From NCBI GenBank assembly GCA_903869595.1, contig CAIPZV010000064.1:1-36836 (forward strand): a stretch of 36,836 nt of DNA, given 5' to 3'. This stretch comes from an uncultured beta proteobacterium (GTDB lineage Bacteria; Pseudomonadota; Gammaproteobacteria; Burkholderiales; Burkholderiaceae_C). Of this stretch, positions 8,833-17,639 are shown piece by piece. The notes under the pieces are model-generated. The model had not been told where the DNA came from, made no database searches, and saw nothing but the letters and a program-made list of their open reading frames with translations. Within the stretch, counting starts at the first letter, position 1; the number at the start of each line of letters is the position of its first letter. Position numbers and translations under genes: made by a program.

Positions 8833-10746
8833 TTAAGCCGCTTTAGACAGGGGTTTTCCCTTGGACGCCTGGGCCAATAGGCCTGCAAACCGGGCGCTGA
8901 TGGCCGCTTCGATGCCCGCTGCGTCCAGGCCGTGCATGGCCATGAGCTTGCCCGGGTCGCCGTGTTCGATAAACAGGTCGGGCAGGCCCAGGCTCAGTAC
9001 CGGCAGCACCACGCCTGCCGCCTGCAAGGCCTCTTGCACTGCGCTACCGGCCCCGCCCATCACGGCAGCGTCTTCCACCGTGACGATGGCTGCATGGCTG
9101 CGGGCTAGCTCGAGCAATAGCTCTTTGTCCAAGGGCTTGGCCCAGCGCATATTGACTGCCGTCAGTCCCAGTTTGTCGGCAACGGCTATCGCGGGATACA
9201 AGAGCGTGCCGAACGCCAGGATGGCAATGTTTTCGCCGTGCAGGCGAATTTCGCCTTTCCCAAAGGGCAAGCCCGCCAGACTTGGCTGTACCGCGACCCC
9301 AGCCCCAGCGCCACGAGGGTAGCGTACCGCCACCGGGTGGTTTTGCTCGAACGCGGAGCTCAGCAGTTGGCGGCATTCGTTTTCATCTGCGGGGCAGGCA
9401 ATGCTCATATTCGGGATGCAACGCAGGTAGGCAATGTCATAGTTGCCGGCGTGCGTGGCACCGTCAGCACCCACCAGACCGGCACGGTCCAGCGCAAACA
9501 CCACCGGCAGGTTTTGAATCGCTACATCGTGGATCAGCTGGTCATAGCCGCGTTGCAAGAAGGTGGAATAAATCGCCAGCACGGGCTTGAGGCCCTCGGT
9601 GGCCAATCCGGCGGCGAAGGTGACCGAGTGTTGCTCGGCAATGCCCACATCAAAGTAACGCTTGGGGAAGCGCTTTTCAAACTCCACCAGGCCCGAGCCT
9701 TCGCGCATGGCCGGGGTAATACCCACCAAACGCTCGTCCTGCGCCGCCATATCGCACAGCCAGTTGCCAAACACCTGCGTGAACGTGGTTTTGGGCGCGA
9801 CCGAGGGCTTTTGTATGCCGATCGCCGGGTCGAATTTACTTGGCCCGTGGTAGGCAATCGGGTCGGCCTCGGCCATTTGGTAGCCCTGCCCTTTACGGGT
9901 CACCACATGCAAAAACTGCGGGCCGGTCAGGTGCTTGATGTTCTCTAAAGTGGGAATTAGCGAGTCCAGGTCATGGCCGTCGATGGGGCCAATGTAGTTA
10001 AAGCCGAATTGCTCAAACAAGGTGGCGGGTACCACCATGCCTTTGGCGTGCTCTTCGATGCGCTTGGCCAGCTCAAACAAAGTGGGCGCGCCTTTGAGGA
10101 CGCTTTTGCCCACGCTTTTGGCCTTGGCATAAAACTGCCCGCTCATGAGTTGCGCAAGATAGCGGTTGAGCGCGCCCACCGGCGGGCTTATGCTCATTTC
10201 GTTGTCATTCAAGATAACCAGCAAGCGGCAATCTTCCACGCCCGCGTGGTTCATAGCTTCAAAAGCCATGCCCGCGGTCAGGGCGCCATCACCAATCACC
10301 GCCACCGAATAACGGTTGTCTCCCTTGATCTTGGCGGCCATGGCCATGCCCAGGGCTGCAGAAATCGAGGTGCTGGAGTGCGCAGTGCCAAAGGTGTCGT
10401 ATTCGCTTTCGGCGCGCTGCGGAAAACCGCTCAGGCCGCCCAACTGGCGCAGGGTGGACATGCGGTCGCGCCGTCCAGTCAGGATTTTGTGGGGGTAGGT
10501 CTGGTGGCCTACGTCCCAGACAAAGCGGTCGCGCGGCGTGTCAAACACATAGTGCATGGCGATGCTCAACTCGACCGTGCCCAAGTTGGAGCTCAGGTGC
10601 CCGCCGGTTTGGGCCACGCTTTGGAGTAAGTAGCTGCGCAATTCATCGGCCACGCGGGGCAGGTCGGAGCGCGGCAGGCGGCGCAAGTCATGGGGGCTGT
10701 TGATCTGCTGCAGCAGGGCGGTCGTGGGCTTGGCGTTATCGGGCAT
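8833..10746 (-). CDS. dxs: 1-deoxy-D-xylulose-5-phosphate synthase
   Basis: Dxs is a cytoplasmic thiamine-diphosphate enzyme that condenses pyruvate and glyceraldehyde 3-phosphate into 1-deoxy-D-xylulose 5-phosphate, the first step of the MEP isoprenoid pathway. With the ATG at 10744-10746 the product has 637 residues, the usual family length. Visible motifs are GGHLSSNLG (with H50), GTAHSSTS (with H123), the ThDP/Mg2+ motif GDG (152-154) through [10 protein letters not shown], and in the C-terminal transketolase-like half [18 protein letters not shown]. An in-frame TTG 9 bases upstream (10753-10755) is a possible alternative start; neither has a good Shine-Dalgarno. It lies 80 bases downstream of ispA and is probably co-transcribed with xseB-ispA. 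Short tandem GCCGCTTTA-like units follow near its stop codon. Confidence 0.97.
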   Translation of the reverse strand: MPDNAKPTTALLQQINSPHDLRRLPRSDLPRVADELRSYLLQSVAQTGGHLSSNLGTVELSIAMHYVFDTPRDRFVWDVGHQTYPHKILTGRRDRMSTLRQLGGLSGFPQRAESEYDTFGTAHSSTSISAALGMAMAAKIKGDNRYSVAVIGDGALTAGMAFEAMNHAGVEDCRLLVILNDNEMSISPPVGALNRYLAQLMSGQFYAKAKSVGKSVLKGAPTLFELAKRIEEHAKGMVVPATLFEQFGFNYIGPIDGHDLDSLIPTLENIKHLTGPQFLHVVTRKGQGYQMAEADPIAYHGPSKFDPAIGIQKPSVAPKTTFTQVFGNWLCDMAAQDERLVGITPAMREGSGLVEFEKRFPKRYFDVGIAEQHSVTFAAGLATEGLKPVLAIYSTFLQRGYDQLIHDVAIQNLPVVFALDRAGLVGADGATHAGNYDIAYLRCIPNMSIACPADENECRQLLSSAFEQNHPVAVRYPRGAGAGVAVQPSLAGLPFGKGEIRLHGENIAILAFGTLLYPAIAVADKLGLTAVNMRWAKPLDKELLLELARSHAAIVTVEDAAVMGGAGSAVQEALQAAGVVLPVLSLGLPDLFIEHGDPGKLMAMHGLDAAGIEAAISARFAGLLAQASKGKPLSKAA

Positions 10747-10826
10747 AAGGGTCAAATCGATGAAAAGTGTCAGCTTACGCGTACAAGGCGCCTAGGCTAT
10801 CCGTTTTTACGCAAATGGTAAAGCTT

Positions 10827-11753
10827 TCAATGGACACGGTGGATCACCATGTCCGCCAGTGCGGCCAATGCAGAGGTATCGGGCAGGCCGCTGCCCTGTA
10901 ACGCGGAATGGGCCTGTGCGGCCAAGGTGGCCGCATACGCGCGGCTGCGCTCCAGCCCCATCAGCGCCACATAGGTCGGTTTGTCGTTGTCGGCGTCTTT
11001 GCCTGCCGTCTTGCCTAGGGTGGCCGAATCGGCCGTCACGTCCAGCACATCGTCCACTACCTGGAAGGCCAGGCCAATGGCTTGGCCAAAGGCCTCCAAA
11101 GCCTGCAATGCCGCCTTAGACCCCGACCCGCAAGCCGCACCCATCATCACGCTGGCCTGCAGCAATGCGCCGGTCTTGAGCTGGTGCATATGGCGCAGGC
11201 TGTCTTCGGTTAGGGCCAGACCCACGCTAGCCAGATCAATCGCCTGGCCGCCAGCCATACCTACCCGGCCCGAGGCGCGGGCCAGGATGGCGCATAAGCG
11301 GGCTTGCACCGCCGGGTCCACGCTGCCGTCCAAGGGCGTCAGCACCTCAAAAGCCAGGGTTTGCAAGGCGTCCCCGGCCAGCAGCGCCCCAGCCTGGCCA
11401 AACTGCACATGCACCGTGGGCTTGCCCCGGCGCAGCACATCGTTGTCCATGCAGGGCATGTCGTCGTGTACCAGGGAATACGCGTGTATCAGTTCCACCG
11501 CGCAGGCCGCGCGCAGGGGCGCCGCATCCGAGGCGGATGAGGGTGCACCACGCACCGCCTCAAAAGCGGCCAGTACCAGCAGGGGCCGCAGGCGCTTGCC
11601 GCCGTCCAGCACGGCGTAGCGCATCGCATTATTCAAATCGGTCGGGGCGGCCCAGGCGCTGCCGGGCGGGGCGTGGGGGCTTAACAGCGCGTCCAGCGCA
11701 GTTTCGACCTGGCGCAAGTGCTGCGCCATCCAGGACTGCAGGGAAAGAGCCAT
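10827..11753 (-). CDS. ispA: Farnesyl diphosphate synthase (short-chain polyprenyl synthase)
   Basis: IspA condenses isopentenyl diphosphate with DMAPP and GPP to give farnesyl diphosphate. The 308-residue product starts MALSLQSWMAQHLRQ. It carries DGGKRLRPLL (50-59), the first aspartate-rich motif DDMPCMD (97-103) with the four-residue insertion typical of bacterial FPP synthases, and the second motif DDVLD (234-238), followed by GKTAGKDADNDKPTY. The start at 11751-11753 is 4 bases after the xseB TGA. A longer frame reaching 11963 only shadows xseB in another frame and was not used. The ispA-xseB pairing is widespread in proteobacteria, and dxs directly downstream completes the familiar xseB-ispA-dxs cluster. 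Confidence 0.96.
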   Translation of the reverse strand: MALSLQSWMAQHLRQVETALDALLSPHAPPGSAWAAPTDLNNAMRYAVLDGGKRLRPLLVLAAFEAVRGAPSSASDAAPLRAACAVELIHAYSLVHDDMPCMDNDVLRRGKPTVHVQFGQAGALLAGDALQTLAFEVLTPLDGSVDPAVQARLCAILARASGRVGMAGGQAIDLASVGLALTEDSLRHMHQLKTGALLQASVMMGAACGSGSKAALQALEAFGQAIGLAFQVVDDVLDVTADSATLGKTAGKDADNDKPTYVALMGLERSRAYAATLAAQAHSALQGSGLPDTSALAALADMVIHRVH

Positions 11754-11757
11754 GGGC

Positions 11758-12003
11758 TCAGGCGCCCTTCCAAGGTTTGATGGCGCCTTGGTCCAGCACC
11801 TTGATTTGGTCTTCCACCGCCTGCAAACGGTCGCGGCAAACTTGTAGCAACTCGGCCCCGCGCTGGTAGCCCGAGAGCAATTGGTCCAGCGGTAAGCCGC
11901 CGCTTTCCATGCGTTCAACCAAGGCCTCGAGTTCGGCCATGGCCTCTTCGTAGGCTGGCGCAACAGCAGTGGCTGCGGTAACTGAACTGGTGGCCTTGGG
12001 CAT
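11758..12003 (-). CDS. xseB: Exodeoxyribonuclease VII small subunit
   Basis: XseB is the small helical subunit of exonuclease VII, which degrades single-stranded DNA to oligonucleotides together with XseA. The 81-residue product has the family signature [20 protein letters not shown], then [20 protein letters not shown]. The start ATG (12001-12003) has GGAG five bases upstream, which decides it over an upstream in-frame start at 12066. It is the first gene of the xseB-ispA-dxs operon and diverges from the Rieske oxygenase across about 210 bases. xseA is not in the window. Confidence 0.95.
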   Translation of the reverse strand: MPKATSSVTAATAVAPAYEEAMAELEALVERMESGGLPLDQLLSGYQRGAELLQVCRDRLQAVEDQIKVLDQGAIKPWKGA

Positions 12004-12214
12004 GCAAGCTCCGTGCGCGTTGATCGGAAGTAAAAAAATGTCGTTAAATTTTAAGCCACGGCCCACGGGGGAGAAAAACCAAATTCTGTGAAATTTACAA
12101 GGCTACAATCCCCCTCCCTTACGCCGGAGGCCGTGTTTACGCTGCCACCGGGTTTATTGACAGCGCCTTTTAGGGCGCGCCCTCCCTGTGGGGAGTCTTT
12201 AGGTCAGGTCCACC
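12004..12214. promoter_or_regulatory. Divergent promoter region and leader between xseB and the Rieske oxygenase
   Basis: This 211-base region must drive both directions. On the plus strand TACAAT (12104-12109) resembles a -10 box, but no matching -35 is apparent. The presumed leader contains two small hairpins: GCGCC/GGCGC (12163-12167 and 12174-12178) and CTCCC/GGGAG (12182-12186 and 12191-12195), the second followed by TCTTT. They could influence expression of the oxygenase, but no known riboswitch class was recognised. Confidence 0.3.
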
Positions 12215-13387
12215 ATGTCTGATTTAAGTCTTCAACTGCAGCCGGCCCTGAGCCAACTCCCTGTATCAAGCTACTTTGATCCGTCGCTGTTCGCGCGCGA
12301 AATGGAGAGCCTTTTTAAGCCGGGGACGCGTTATGTAGGCCATGCGCTCAGCGTTCCTGAAGTCGGCGACTACTACGCTCTGCCCCAAGAGCACGAAGGC
12401 CGGGCGCTGGTACGCAATGCCCATGGCATTGAACTCATTTCCAACGTCTGCCGCCACCGCCAAGCCGTCATGCTCAAAGGCCAGGGCTCGTTGCTCCATG
12501 GCGCGGGCAGTGCTGGTGGCAATATCGTCTGCCCCCTGCACCGCTGGACTTACAGCGGCAGTAACCACCCAGGCGGCCTACCCGCAGGCAAACTCATAGG
12601 CGCCCCCCACTTTGCCGCCGACCCTTGCCTGAACCTGAACAACTACCCCTTGCAAGAATGGAACGGCCTCTTGTTTGAAGGCGGTGGCGCTAACGTGGCT
12701 GAGCAAATGGCTGGCCTGGGACCGCGCGCAGATCTGGACTTTGGCGGCTATGTGCGCGACCGGGTAGAAATGCATGTGTGCAACTACAACTGGAAAACCT
12801 TTATCGAGGTGTACCTGGAGGACTACCACGTAGGCCCCTTCCACCCCGGGCTGGGTAACTTTGTCACCTGCGATGATTTGCGCTGGGAGTTCAAAGACAA
12901 CTATTCGGTGCAAACCGTGGGCCCCGGCAGCCGCCTGGGTTCGTCGGATGCCAGCGGCGGTTCGCCGGTCTATGAGCGCTGGCAAAACGCGGTCCTTAAT
13001 TACCGCAACGGCGTGCCCCCGCCTTACGGTGCGATTTGGCTGACGCTGTACCCGAACATCATGGTTGAGTGGTATCCGCATGTCCTGACCGTTTCCACTC
13101 TGCAACCGCTAGGCGTGGACAAAACCCTGAATATGGTGGAGTTTTTCTACCCCGAAGAAATCGCTGCGTTTGAGCGCGAGTTTGTCGAGGCGCAGCAAGC
13201 GGCTTATATGGAGACTTGCGTGGAAGACGATGAAATCGCCGAGCGCATGGATGCTGGGCGTAAAGCCTTGCTGGCGCGCGGTGATAACGAAGTGGGCCCC
13301 TACCAAAGCCCGATGGAAGACGGCATGCAGCACTTCCACGAGTGGTACCGCAAACGCATGGGCGATGTGAGCGCGGCTGCTGCATGA
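12215..13387 (+). CDS. Rieske non-heme iron oxygenase, alpha (catalytic) subunit
   Basis: The 390-residue product is a ring-hydroxylating-type oxygenase. The N-terminal Rieske domain holds the [2Fe-2S] ligands C79-x-H81 (CRHR) and C106-x2-H109 (CPLHRW). The C-terminal StAR-like catalytic domain contains NYNWKTFIEVYLEDYHVGPF, where H205 and H210 bind the mononuclear iron and E202 sits where Asp is common as the electron-bridging residue. A distal acidic cluster (CVEDDEIAERM) may provide the third ligand. The substrate is unknown; similar proteins act on aromatics or, in the choline/betaine/stachydrine branch, on N-methyl groups. No reductase or beta subunit is adjacent. The stop overlaps the ATG of an EamA transporter (ATGA), implying coupled translation. 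It faces xseB. Confidence 0.92.
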   Translation: MSDLSLQLQPALSQLPVSSYFDPSLFAREMESLFKPGTRYVGHALSVPEVGDYYALPQEHEGRALVRNAHGIELISNVCRHRQAVMLKGQGSLLHGAGSAGGNIVCPLHRWTYSGSNHPGGLPAGKLIGAPHFAADPCLNLNNYPLQEWNGLLFEGGGANVAEQMAGLGPRADLDFGGYVRDRVEMHVCNYNWKTFIEVYLEDYHVGPFHPGLGNFVTCDDLRWEFKDNYSVQTVGPGSRLGSSDASGGSPVYERWQNAVLNYRNGVPPPYGAIWLTLYPNIMVEWYPHVLTVSTLQPLGVDKTLNMVEFFYPEEIAAFEREFVEAQQAAYMETCVEDDEIAERMDAGRKALLARGDNEVGPYQSPMEDGMQHFHEWYRKRMGDVSAAAA

Positions 13388-14301
13388 GTTTTGCCCGCAG
13401 CGGCGGCAGCGCCTGGCAGGCGCTGTGGATGGTGTTGGCGGCCTTCCTGTTTGCCACCATGGCGGTGGGCGTGAAGTCTGCCTCGAATAGCTTTACCACC
13501 TTCGAAATAATTTTTTACCGCGGCATCGTCAGCGTCATCTTCATGGCGGTGGTGGTACGGGCACGTGGCGCCAGTTTGCGCACGCCCGTGCCCATGATGC
13601 ACCTTACCCGCAGCGGCGTGGGCGTGCTGTCGCTGGGCTCGTGGTTTTATGCGATCGCCCACTTGCCCTTGGCCACGGCCATGACGCTGAACTATATGAG
13701 CGGCGTTTGGGTGGCGGCCTTTATCCTGGGCGGGGCGCTGCTCTACGGACAGGCCGAAAAACAAGGCGCGCTGATGGGCACGGTGATGCTGGGCTTTGTC
13801 GGCGTGGTGATGACGCTGCGCCCCACCATCGACCACGACCAATTGTTCGCCGGCCTTATCGGCCTGCTATCGGGCATAGGCGCGGCCTTGGCCTATATGC
13901 AGGTCACGGCGCTGGGCAAGGCCGGCGAGCCCGAAGAGCGCACCGTGTTTTATTTTTCAGTGGGCACGGCGGTGGTCGGCGCGGTGGGCATGTTGTTTAC
14001 CGACATGACGCCCTGGAGCCAAGTGAGCCCGCATGATGCGGCCTGGCTGGTACCGATTGGCGTCCTGGCCGCCCTGGGCCAATGGTGTATGACCCGCGCC
14101 TACCGCAAAGGCGCCACGCTGGTCGTGGCCAGCATGCAGTACTTTGGCATTGTGTTTGCCAGCGCCTACAGCCTGCTGCTGTTTGGCGACCACATCGCCC
14201 CACTGGGCTGGGCCGGTATCGTGGTCATCGTCGCCAGCGGCGTGATATCCACCGCACTGCGCGCGCGGGCGCTGCCCGATACGCCGGCCGAGGAACATTG
14301 A
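13384..14301 (+). CDS. EamA-family (DMT superfamily) inner-membrane transporter
   Basis: The 305-residue protein has about ten hydrophobic segments in two EamA repeats, beginning with QALWMVLAAFLFATMAVGVK and ending with a Val/Ile-rich helix (WAGIVVIVASGVISTAL). Drug/metabolite transporter family members usually export amino acids, nucleobases or metabolites. The start is the ATG at 13384-13386, which overlaps the oxygenase stop by four bases (ATGA); the longer frame from 13342 would overlap the oxygenase by 46 bases and adds no hydrophobic signal. The coupling suggests that this carrier handles a substrate or product of the oxygenase. The actual substrate is unknown. Confidence 0.9.
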   Translation: MSFARSGGSAWQALWMVLAAFLFATMAVGVKSASNSFTTFEIIFYRGIVSVIFMAVVVRARGASLRTPVPMMHLTRSGVGVLSLGSWFYAIAHLPLATAMTLNYMSGVWVAAFILGGALLYGQAEKQGALMGTVMLGFVGVVMTLRPTIDHDQLFAGLIGLLSGIGAALAYMQVTALGKAGEPEERTVFYFSVGTAVVGAVGMLFTDMTPWSQVSPHDAAWLVPIGVLAALGQWCMTRAYRKGATLVVASMQYFGIVFASAYSLLLFGDHIAPLGWAGIVVIVASGVISTALRARALPDTPAEEH

Positions 14302-14386
14302 GGCGCATGGGTTGACGTAAGCCCTGCGCTACAGTTCAAAGCCAGCATCCCAAGAAACCTTCACAGCGGCGCACGCCGCCTACGCT

Positions 14387-15262
14387 ATGTACACCACCCT
14401 GATTTCTGCCGAACAATTGATTCAACTACAGCAAGCCAAGGCGCCGCTGATGGTGTTTGATTGCAGTTGCGACCTGACCCGCAGCGAAGCCGGGGGCGAG
14501 ATGTTTGCGCAAAGCCATATTGCGGGCGCCGTGTTTGCGGACCTGGACCGCACGCTCAGCGCCAAAGGCGACCGGCAAAGCACCGGCGCGCAAAGTGGCG
14601 GCCGCCATCCTTTGCCGCCGCGCGAGGCGGTGGCGCAGTGGCTTCGCGATGTGGGTTTTAGGCAGGGCATGCAGGCCGTGGTCTATGACCGACAGGGCTC
14701 GAGTTTTTGCGGGCGCTTGTGGTGGATGCTCCAATGGCTAGGGCATGATGCCGTGGCGGTACTGGACGGTGGGCTGAACGCTTGGACGGCGGCGGGCGGC
14801 AGCACCGAAAGTGGTGCGATGCAGGCACTGCCGGTGCAACAAGTTGGAGACTTTGCGCTGCGCGAACCGCTGGTTACGCTGCTGCAAGCTGAGCAAGTGC
14901 TGCAAAGCCTGGGGCGCCCAAGGCAAACGATTGTGGATGCGCGCGCGAACCCGCGCTTTAAAGGCGAAGTCGAGCCCCTGGACCCGGTGGCCGGGCATAT
15001 TCCGGGCGCCTTAAATCGGCCCTTTAATATGAACCTGGATGCCGATGGCAAATTCAAACCGGCAGCGCAATTGCGCGCTGAGTTTGAAGCGCTACTAGGT
15101 GCGCGTGGCATAGAGACCGTGGTGCACCACTGCGGCAGCGGCGTGACTGCCATCCCCAATATCCTGGCTATGCAAATCGCCGGGCTCGGGAACACGGCCT
15201 TGTTTGCGGGAAGTTGGAGTGAATGGTGCAGTGATCCGGCGAGGCCGGTGGCCCAAGGGTGA
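14387..15262 (+). CDS. sseA: 3-mercaptopyruvate sulfurtransferase (SseA-type, two rhodanese domains)
   Basis: The enzyme transfers sulfur from 3-mercaptopyruvate to a thiol or cyanide acceptor. The 291-residue product has an inactive N-terminal rhodanese domain (about 5-140) and an active C-terminal one with the catalytic loop CGSGVTA (249-255). That loop sequence fits mercaptopyruvate sulfurtransferases rather than thiosulfate sulfurtransferases, whose loop is typically CRKGVT. Other family landmarks are VVYDRQGSSFCGRLWWML and VDARANPRFKGEVEPLDPVAGHIPGA. The length is normal. It lies 85 bases downstream of the EamA gene on the same strand and ends before a bidirectional terminator. Confidence 0.93.
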   Translation: MYTTLISAEQLIQLQQAKAPLMVFDCSCDLTRSEAGGEMFAQSHIAGAVFADLDRTLSAKGDRQSTGAQSGGRHPLPPREAVAQWLRDVGFRQGMQAVVYDRQGSSFCGRLWWMLQWLGHDAVAVLDGGLNAWTAAGGSTESGAMQALPVQQVGDFALREPLVTLLQAEQVLQSLGRPRQTIVDARANPRFKGEVEPLDPVAGHIPGALNRPFNMNLDADGKFKPAAQLRAEFEALLGARGIETVVHHCGSGVTAIPNILAMQIAGLGNTALFAGSWSEWCSDPARPVAQG

Positions 15263-15345
15263 GGCATTTGCGCTAGGCCCAGCTTGCACCGAACGCAGTG
15301 AGACTGACTCTCGAACAGCAATGTCGCCTGCCTCGTTGTGGCACA

Positions 15346-15378
15346 TCAAAAAGGGCCGCAAATGGCGGCCCTTTTTGA
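15346..15378. terminator. Bidirectional intrinsic terminator between sseA and the DUF3138 gene
   Basis: Arms TCAAAAAGGGCCGC and GCGGCCCTTTTTGA are perfect 14-base complements around a five-base loop. The GC core is flanked by A5 and T5, so it can stop converging transcripts from sseA (stop at 15262) and from the minus-strand DUF3138 gene (stop at 15395). Confidence 0.92.
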
Positions 15379-15394
15379 ATCTTAAAAATTAGCT

Positions 15395-16750
15395 TTAGAA
15401 AGACAAAACCAAGGAAGTTCCCATTGATTGCTTGTCTTTGGTCAAGACATCCCCATTCAGGAAGTTATAGCCACTGGATTGGTCTATACGGAATTCAGTT
15501 TTCCACTGCGTGTTGGCATTGATCTGATAGTTAGTACCCAGGGTCAAGCGCATCAGGTTGGCACCCTTAGTCGCCAAACCGGTATCCGGGTCAACGGCAA
15601 AGCTCCCATCGGCCGCAAGCTCCGGACCAAGGCCGTTTAGCCCGATGCCACCGTTATCAACATAGGTCCCGCCGCCATTCTCACTGTTGATCAAGTAGTC
15701 GGCGCGAGCGAGCAACTGCAAACGGGGCACAATTTTGTATCCCACCAAGCCTGAAACGCCCTGCCAGCTTGCGCCCTTGCCATTGGCACCGGCACGTTCC
15801 ATGCGCCCTATCGTGACTTGGCCGTTTAATTGCCAGTCGCCACGGGTAATGCCACCATCCAAAGCCATGACGTCAAACACGCGATTGCCCCAGCCATGCA
15901 AGCCGGACAGGCCTACATAGGTGGTGTCGTTGACATACCAATCACCACGATAGGCAAATATCAGCGTTTTAGCCATCGACTGCGCGACTGAAACGGACTC
16001 CGGTTGTGTCAAGCCCGCGCCCGTGTCGACCCAAACAAGATCACGTTTGGCGTCACCATCGTCGGATGCACCATCGGCATTACCCACCACCCACTTAAGC
16101 GCATACTTGCCACCACCGAGGGCATAGGACATACCCACACCGGTGTAGGCGGTAGCGCCCGCCAAATCGTATAAAGCGTTGTGGGTGATTAACTGGTTGC
16201 CCAGGGTCGGGTTGGCATTAGGAAAAATAAATTCATAGCCCTGAAAGTCCGGTATGAGCCCGGCAATGATCCGCGTCTCCTTATTGAGTGGAATCGAAAT
16301 TGATGCCTCTTGCACCAACGGGTCGCCACCAGGCATCAGCCGCAGCGTCCAATCCACCCCCTCGCCGTCCTGCGACTCTTTGGTAATCTGGACCATGCCC
16401 ATTTCACCAACGCCATAGCCGGCACCCACGCTGAACTCATGGCTGGCATCAAAATTCGTGCGCTTATAGCTTGCTTCAATCACACCATTGATTTTCAAGC
16501 CCTTGAAGCCAGATTTTTCGGTGTCGTCTTCACCCAAATCCAAGCGCTGCTCCAAGCGGTTGACCTGTTGCGCCAGCGGCGTCGCCTCGGGCTGTGCGCT
16601 AATGGCCTCCACCTTTTGTTGCAGGGTTTGCAACTGCGCCCTTAAGGCCTGGATTTCCTTTTGCAGATCTGCCACCGATTGGGCATGCGCCCCGGCCCAA
16701 GGGAGTACGCCGGCCAAAGCCACGATCCACAGTTTTTTCTTCAAGTTCAT
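15395..16750 (-). CDS. DUF3138-family outer-membrane beta-barrel-like protein
   Basis: The 451-residue product has a Sec signal peptide (MNLKKKLWIVALAGVLPWAG, cleavage after AHA near 23), then a coiled-coil stretch (about 24-75, e.g. LQKEIQALRAQLQTLQQKV) resembling the periplasmic trimerisation segment of some porins. The rest has many alternating polar/aromatic beta strands and ends in LVLSF, with a C-terminal phenylalanine typical of outer-membrane proteins. I recognise it as DUF3138, a Burkholderiales family without a proven function. A GGAG site lies 7 bases upstream of the ATG. It is the last gene of the polyamine run, 49 bases after potI1, so a role as an outer-membrane channel for polyamines is a reasonable inference. 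A strong terminator follows. Confidence 0.82.
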   Translation of the reverse strand: MNLKKKLWIVALAGVLPWAGAHAQSVADLQKEIQALRAQLQTLQQKVEAISAQPEATPLAQQVNRLEQRLDLGEDDTEKSGFKGLKINGVIEASYKRTNFDASHEFSVGAGYGVGEMGMVQITKESQDGEGVDWTLRLMPGGDPLVQEASISIPLNKETRIIAGLIPDFQGYEFIFPNANPTLGNQLITHNALYDLAGATAYTGVGMSYALGGGKYALKWVVGNADGASDDGDAKRDLVWVDTGAGLTQPESVSVAQSMAKTLIFAYRGDWYVNDTTYVGLSGLHGWGNRVFDVMALDGGITRGDWQLNGQVTIGRMERAGANGKGASWQGVSGLVGYKIVPRLQLLARADYLINSENGGGTYVDNGGIGLNGLGPELAADGSFAVDPDTGLATKGANLMRLTLGTNYQINANTQWKTEFRIDQSSGYNFLNGDVLTKDKQSMGTSLVLSF

Positions 16751-16799
16751 TGCTTACTCCTTTAGGTCAATAAATCTGTTTGCGCCCGACGCGCCCTGG

Positions 16800-17639
16800 C
16801 TAATCCACTTTGCGGTAGGCCGCTGCCATTTCCTGCGCCCTGCGCTTTTCAAGGCGGGACATCCACACACTCGCCGTAAGCACGCCGATGCTGACCACCA
16901 CCACCGTCAACGTGGCTACCGTGTTGACGCTGGGGTTTAAGCCCAGGCGGGCGCGGCTAAATATAGTAATCGGCATGGTAGTCGAACCCGGCCCGTTCAG
17001 AAAGGCCGAAATTACCACATCGTCCAGGGACAGCGTAAAGGTCAGCAGCCAGGCCGAGGCCAGCGCCTGCGATATCAGCGGCAGGGTAATCAGGAAGAAC
17101 ACCTGGGCCGGCAGGGCGCCCAGGTCTTGGGCCGCCTCTTCGAGGGAGGGGCTCATTTCCTGCAAGCGCGAGAGCACCACCACGGTGGCGTAGGCCATGC
17201 CCAGCAAGGTGTGGCCCAGCCAGATGGTGGCAAAGCCCCGGTCGGGAAAGCCGAACATTTTTTGCACCGAGACCAGCATGAGCAGCAGCGACAGGCCGAT
17301 GATGACCTCGGGCATAACCAGCGGCGAATTGACCATGCCCGCAAACAGGGTGCGCCCGGGGAAGCGCTTGAAGCGGTGCAAGGTGATGGCCGCCAGCGTG
17401 CCCAGCACGACCGAAGAGCAGCCGGTGGCAAAAGCGATTTTCAGGGACAGCTTAAAGCCGTCGATGATTTCGGTGTCATGCATCAAGGCCTGGTACCAGC
17501 GCAGCGAAAAACCGCCCCAACTCGTCACCATGGGGCTCGCATTAAAGCTAAACACGATCAAGGTGAGGATGGGCAGGTACAAAAACACATACACCCCGCC
17601 CATCCAGGCAAAGCCGGTGCCGCGGCCCAGCCTGCTCAT
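16800..17639 (-). CDS. potI: Polyamine ABC transporter permease PotI (system 1)
   Basis: This is the second inner-membrane subunit of a spermidine/putrescine importer (MetI-like permease fold). The 279-residue protein has about six transmembrane segments and the EAA loop EEAAQDLGALPAQVFFLITL, which docks on the ATPase. Close landmarks of PotI are YLPILTLIVFSFNAS, SLRWYQAL and VMPEVIIGLSLLLMLVSVQK. Its ATG overlaps the potH1 stop by four bases (ATGA). It is the last permease gene of the complete potF1-potG-potH1-potI1 operon. Confidence 0.93.
   Translation of the reverse strand: MSRLGRGTGFAWMGGVYVFLYLPILTLIVFSFNASPMVTSWGGFSLRWYQALMHDTEIIDGFKLSLKIAFATGCSSVVLGTLAAITLHRFKRFPGRTLFAGMVNSPLVMPEVIIGLSLLLMLVSVQKMFGFPDRGFATIWLGHTLLGMAYATVVVLSRLQEMSPSLEEAAQDLGALPAQVFFLITLPLISQALASAWLLTFTLSLDDVVISAFLNGPGSTTMPITIFSRARLGLNPSVNTVATLTVVVVSIGVLTASVWMSRLEKRRAQEMAAAYRKVD

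Noticed and set aside
8815..8845. Short tandem repeats (GCCGCTTTA-like units) at the end of dxs
   Set aside because: Only two or three imperfect units; probably codon repetition of the C-terminal residues and stop, without known meaning.
11754..11963. N-terminal extension of ispA
   Set aside because: It only reads xseB in a different frame; the internal ATG at 11753 gives the normal IspA length.
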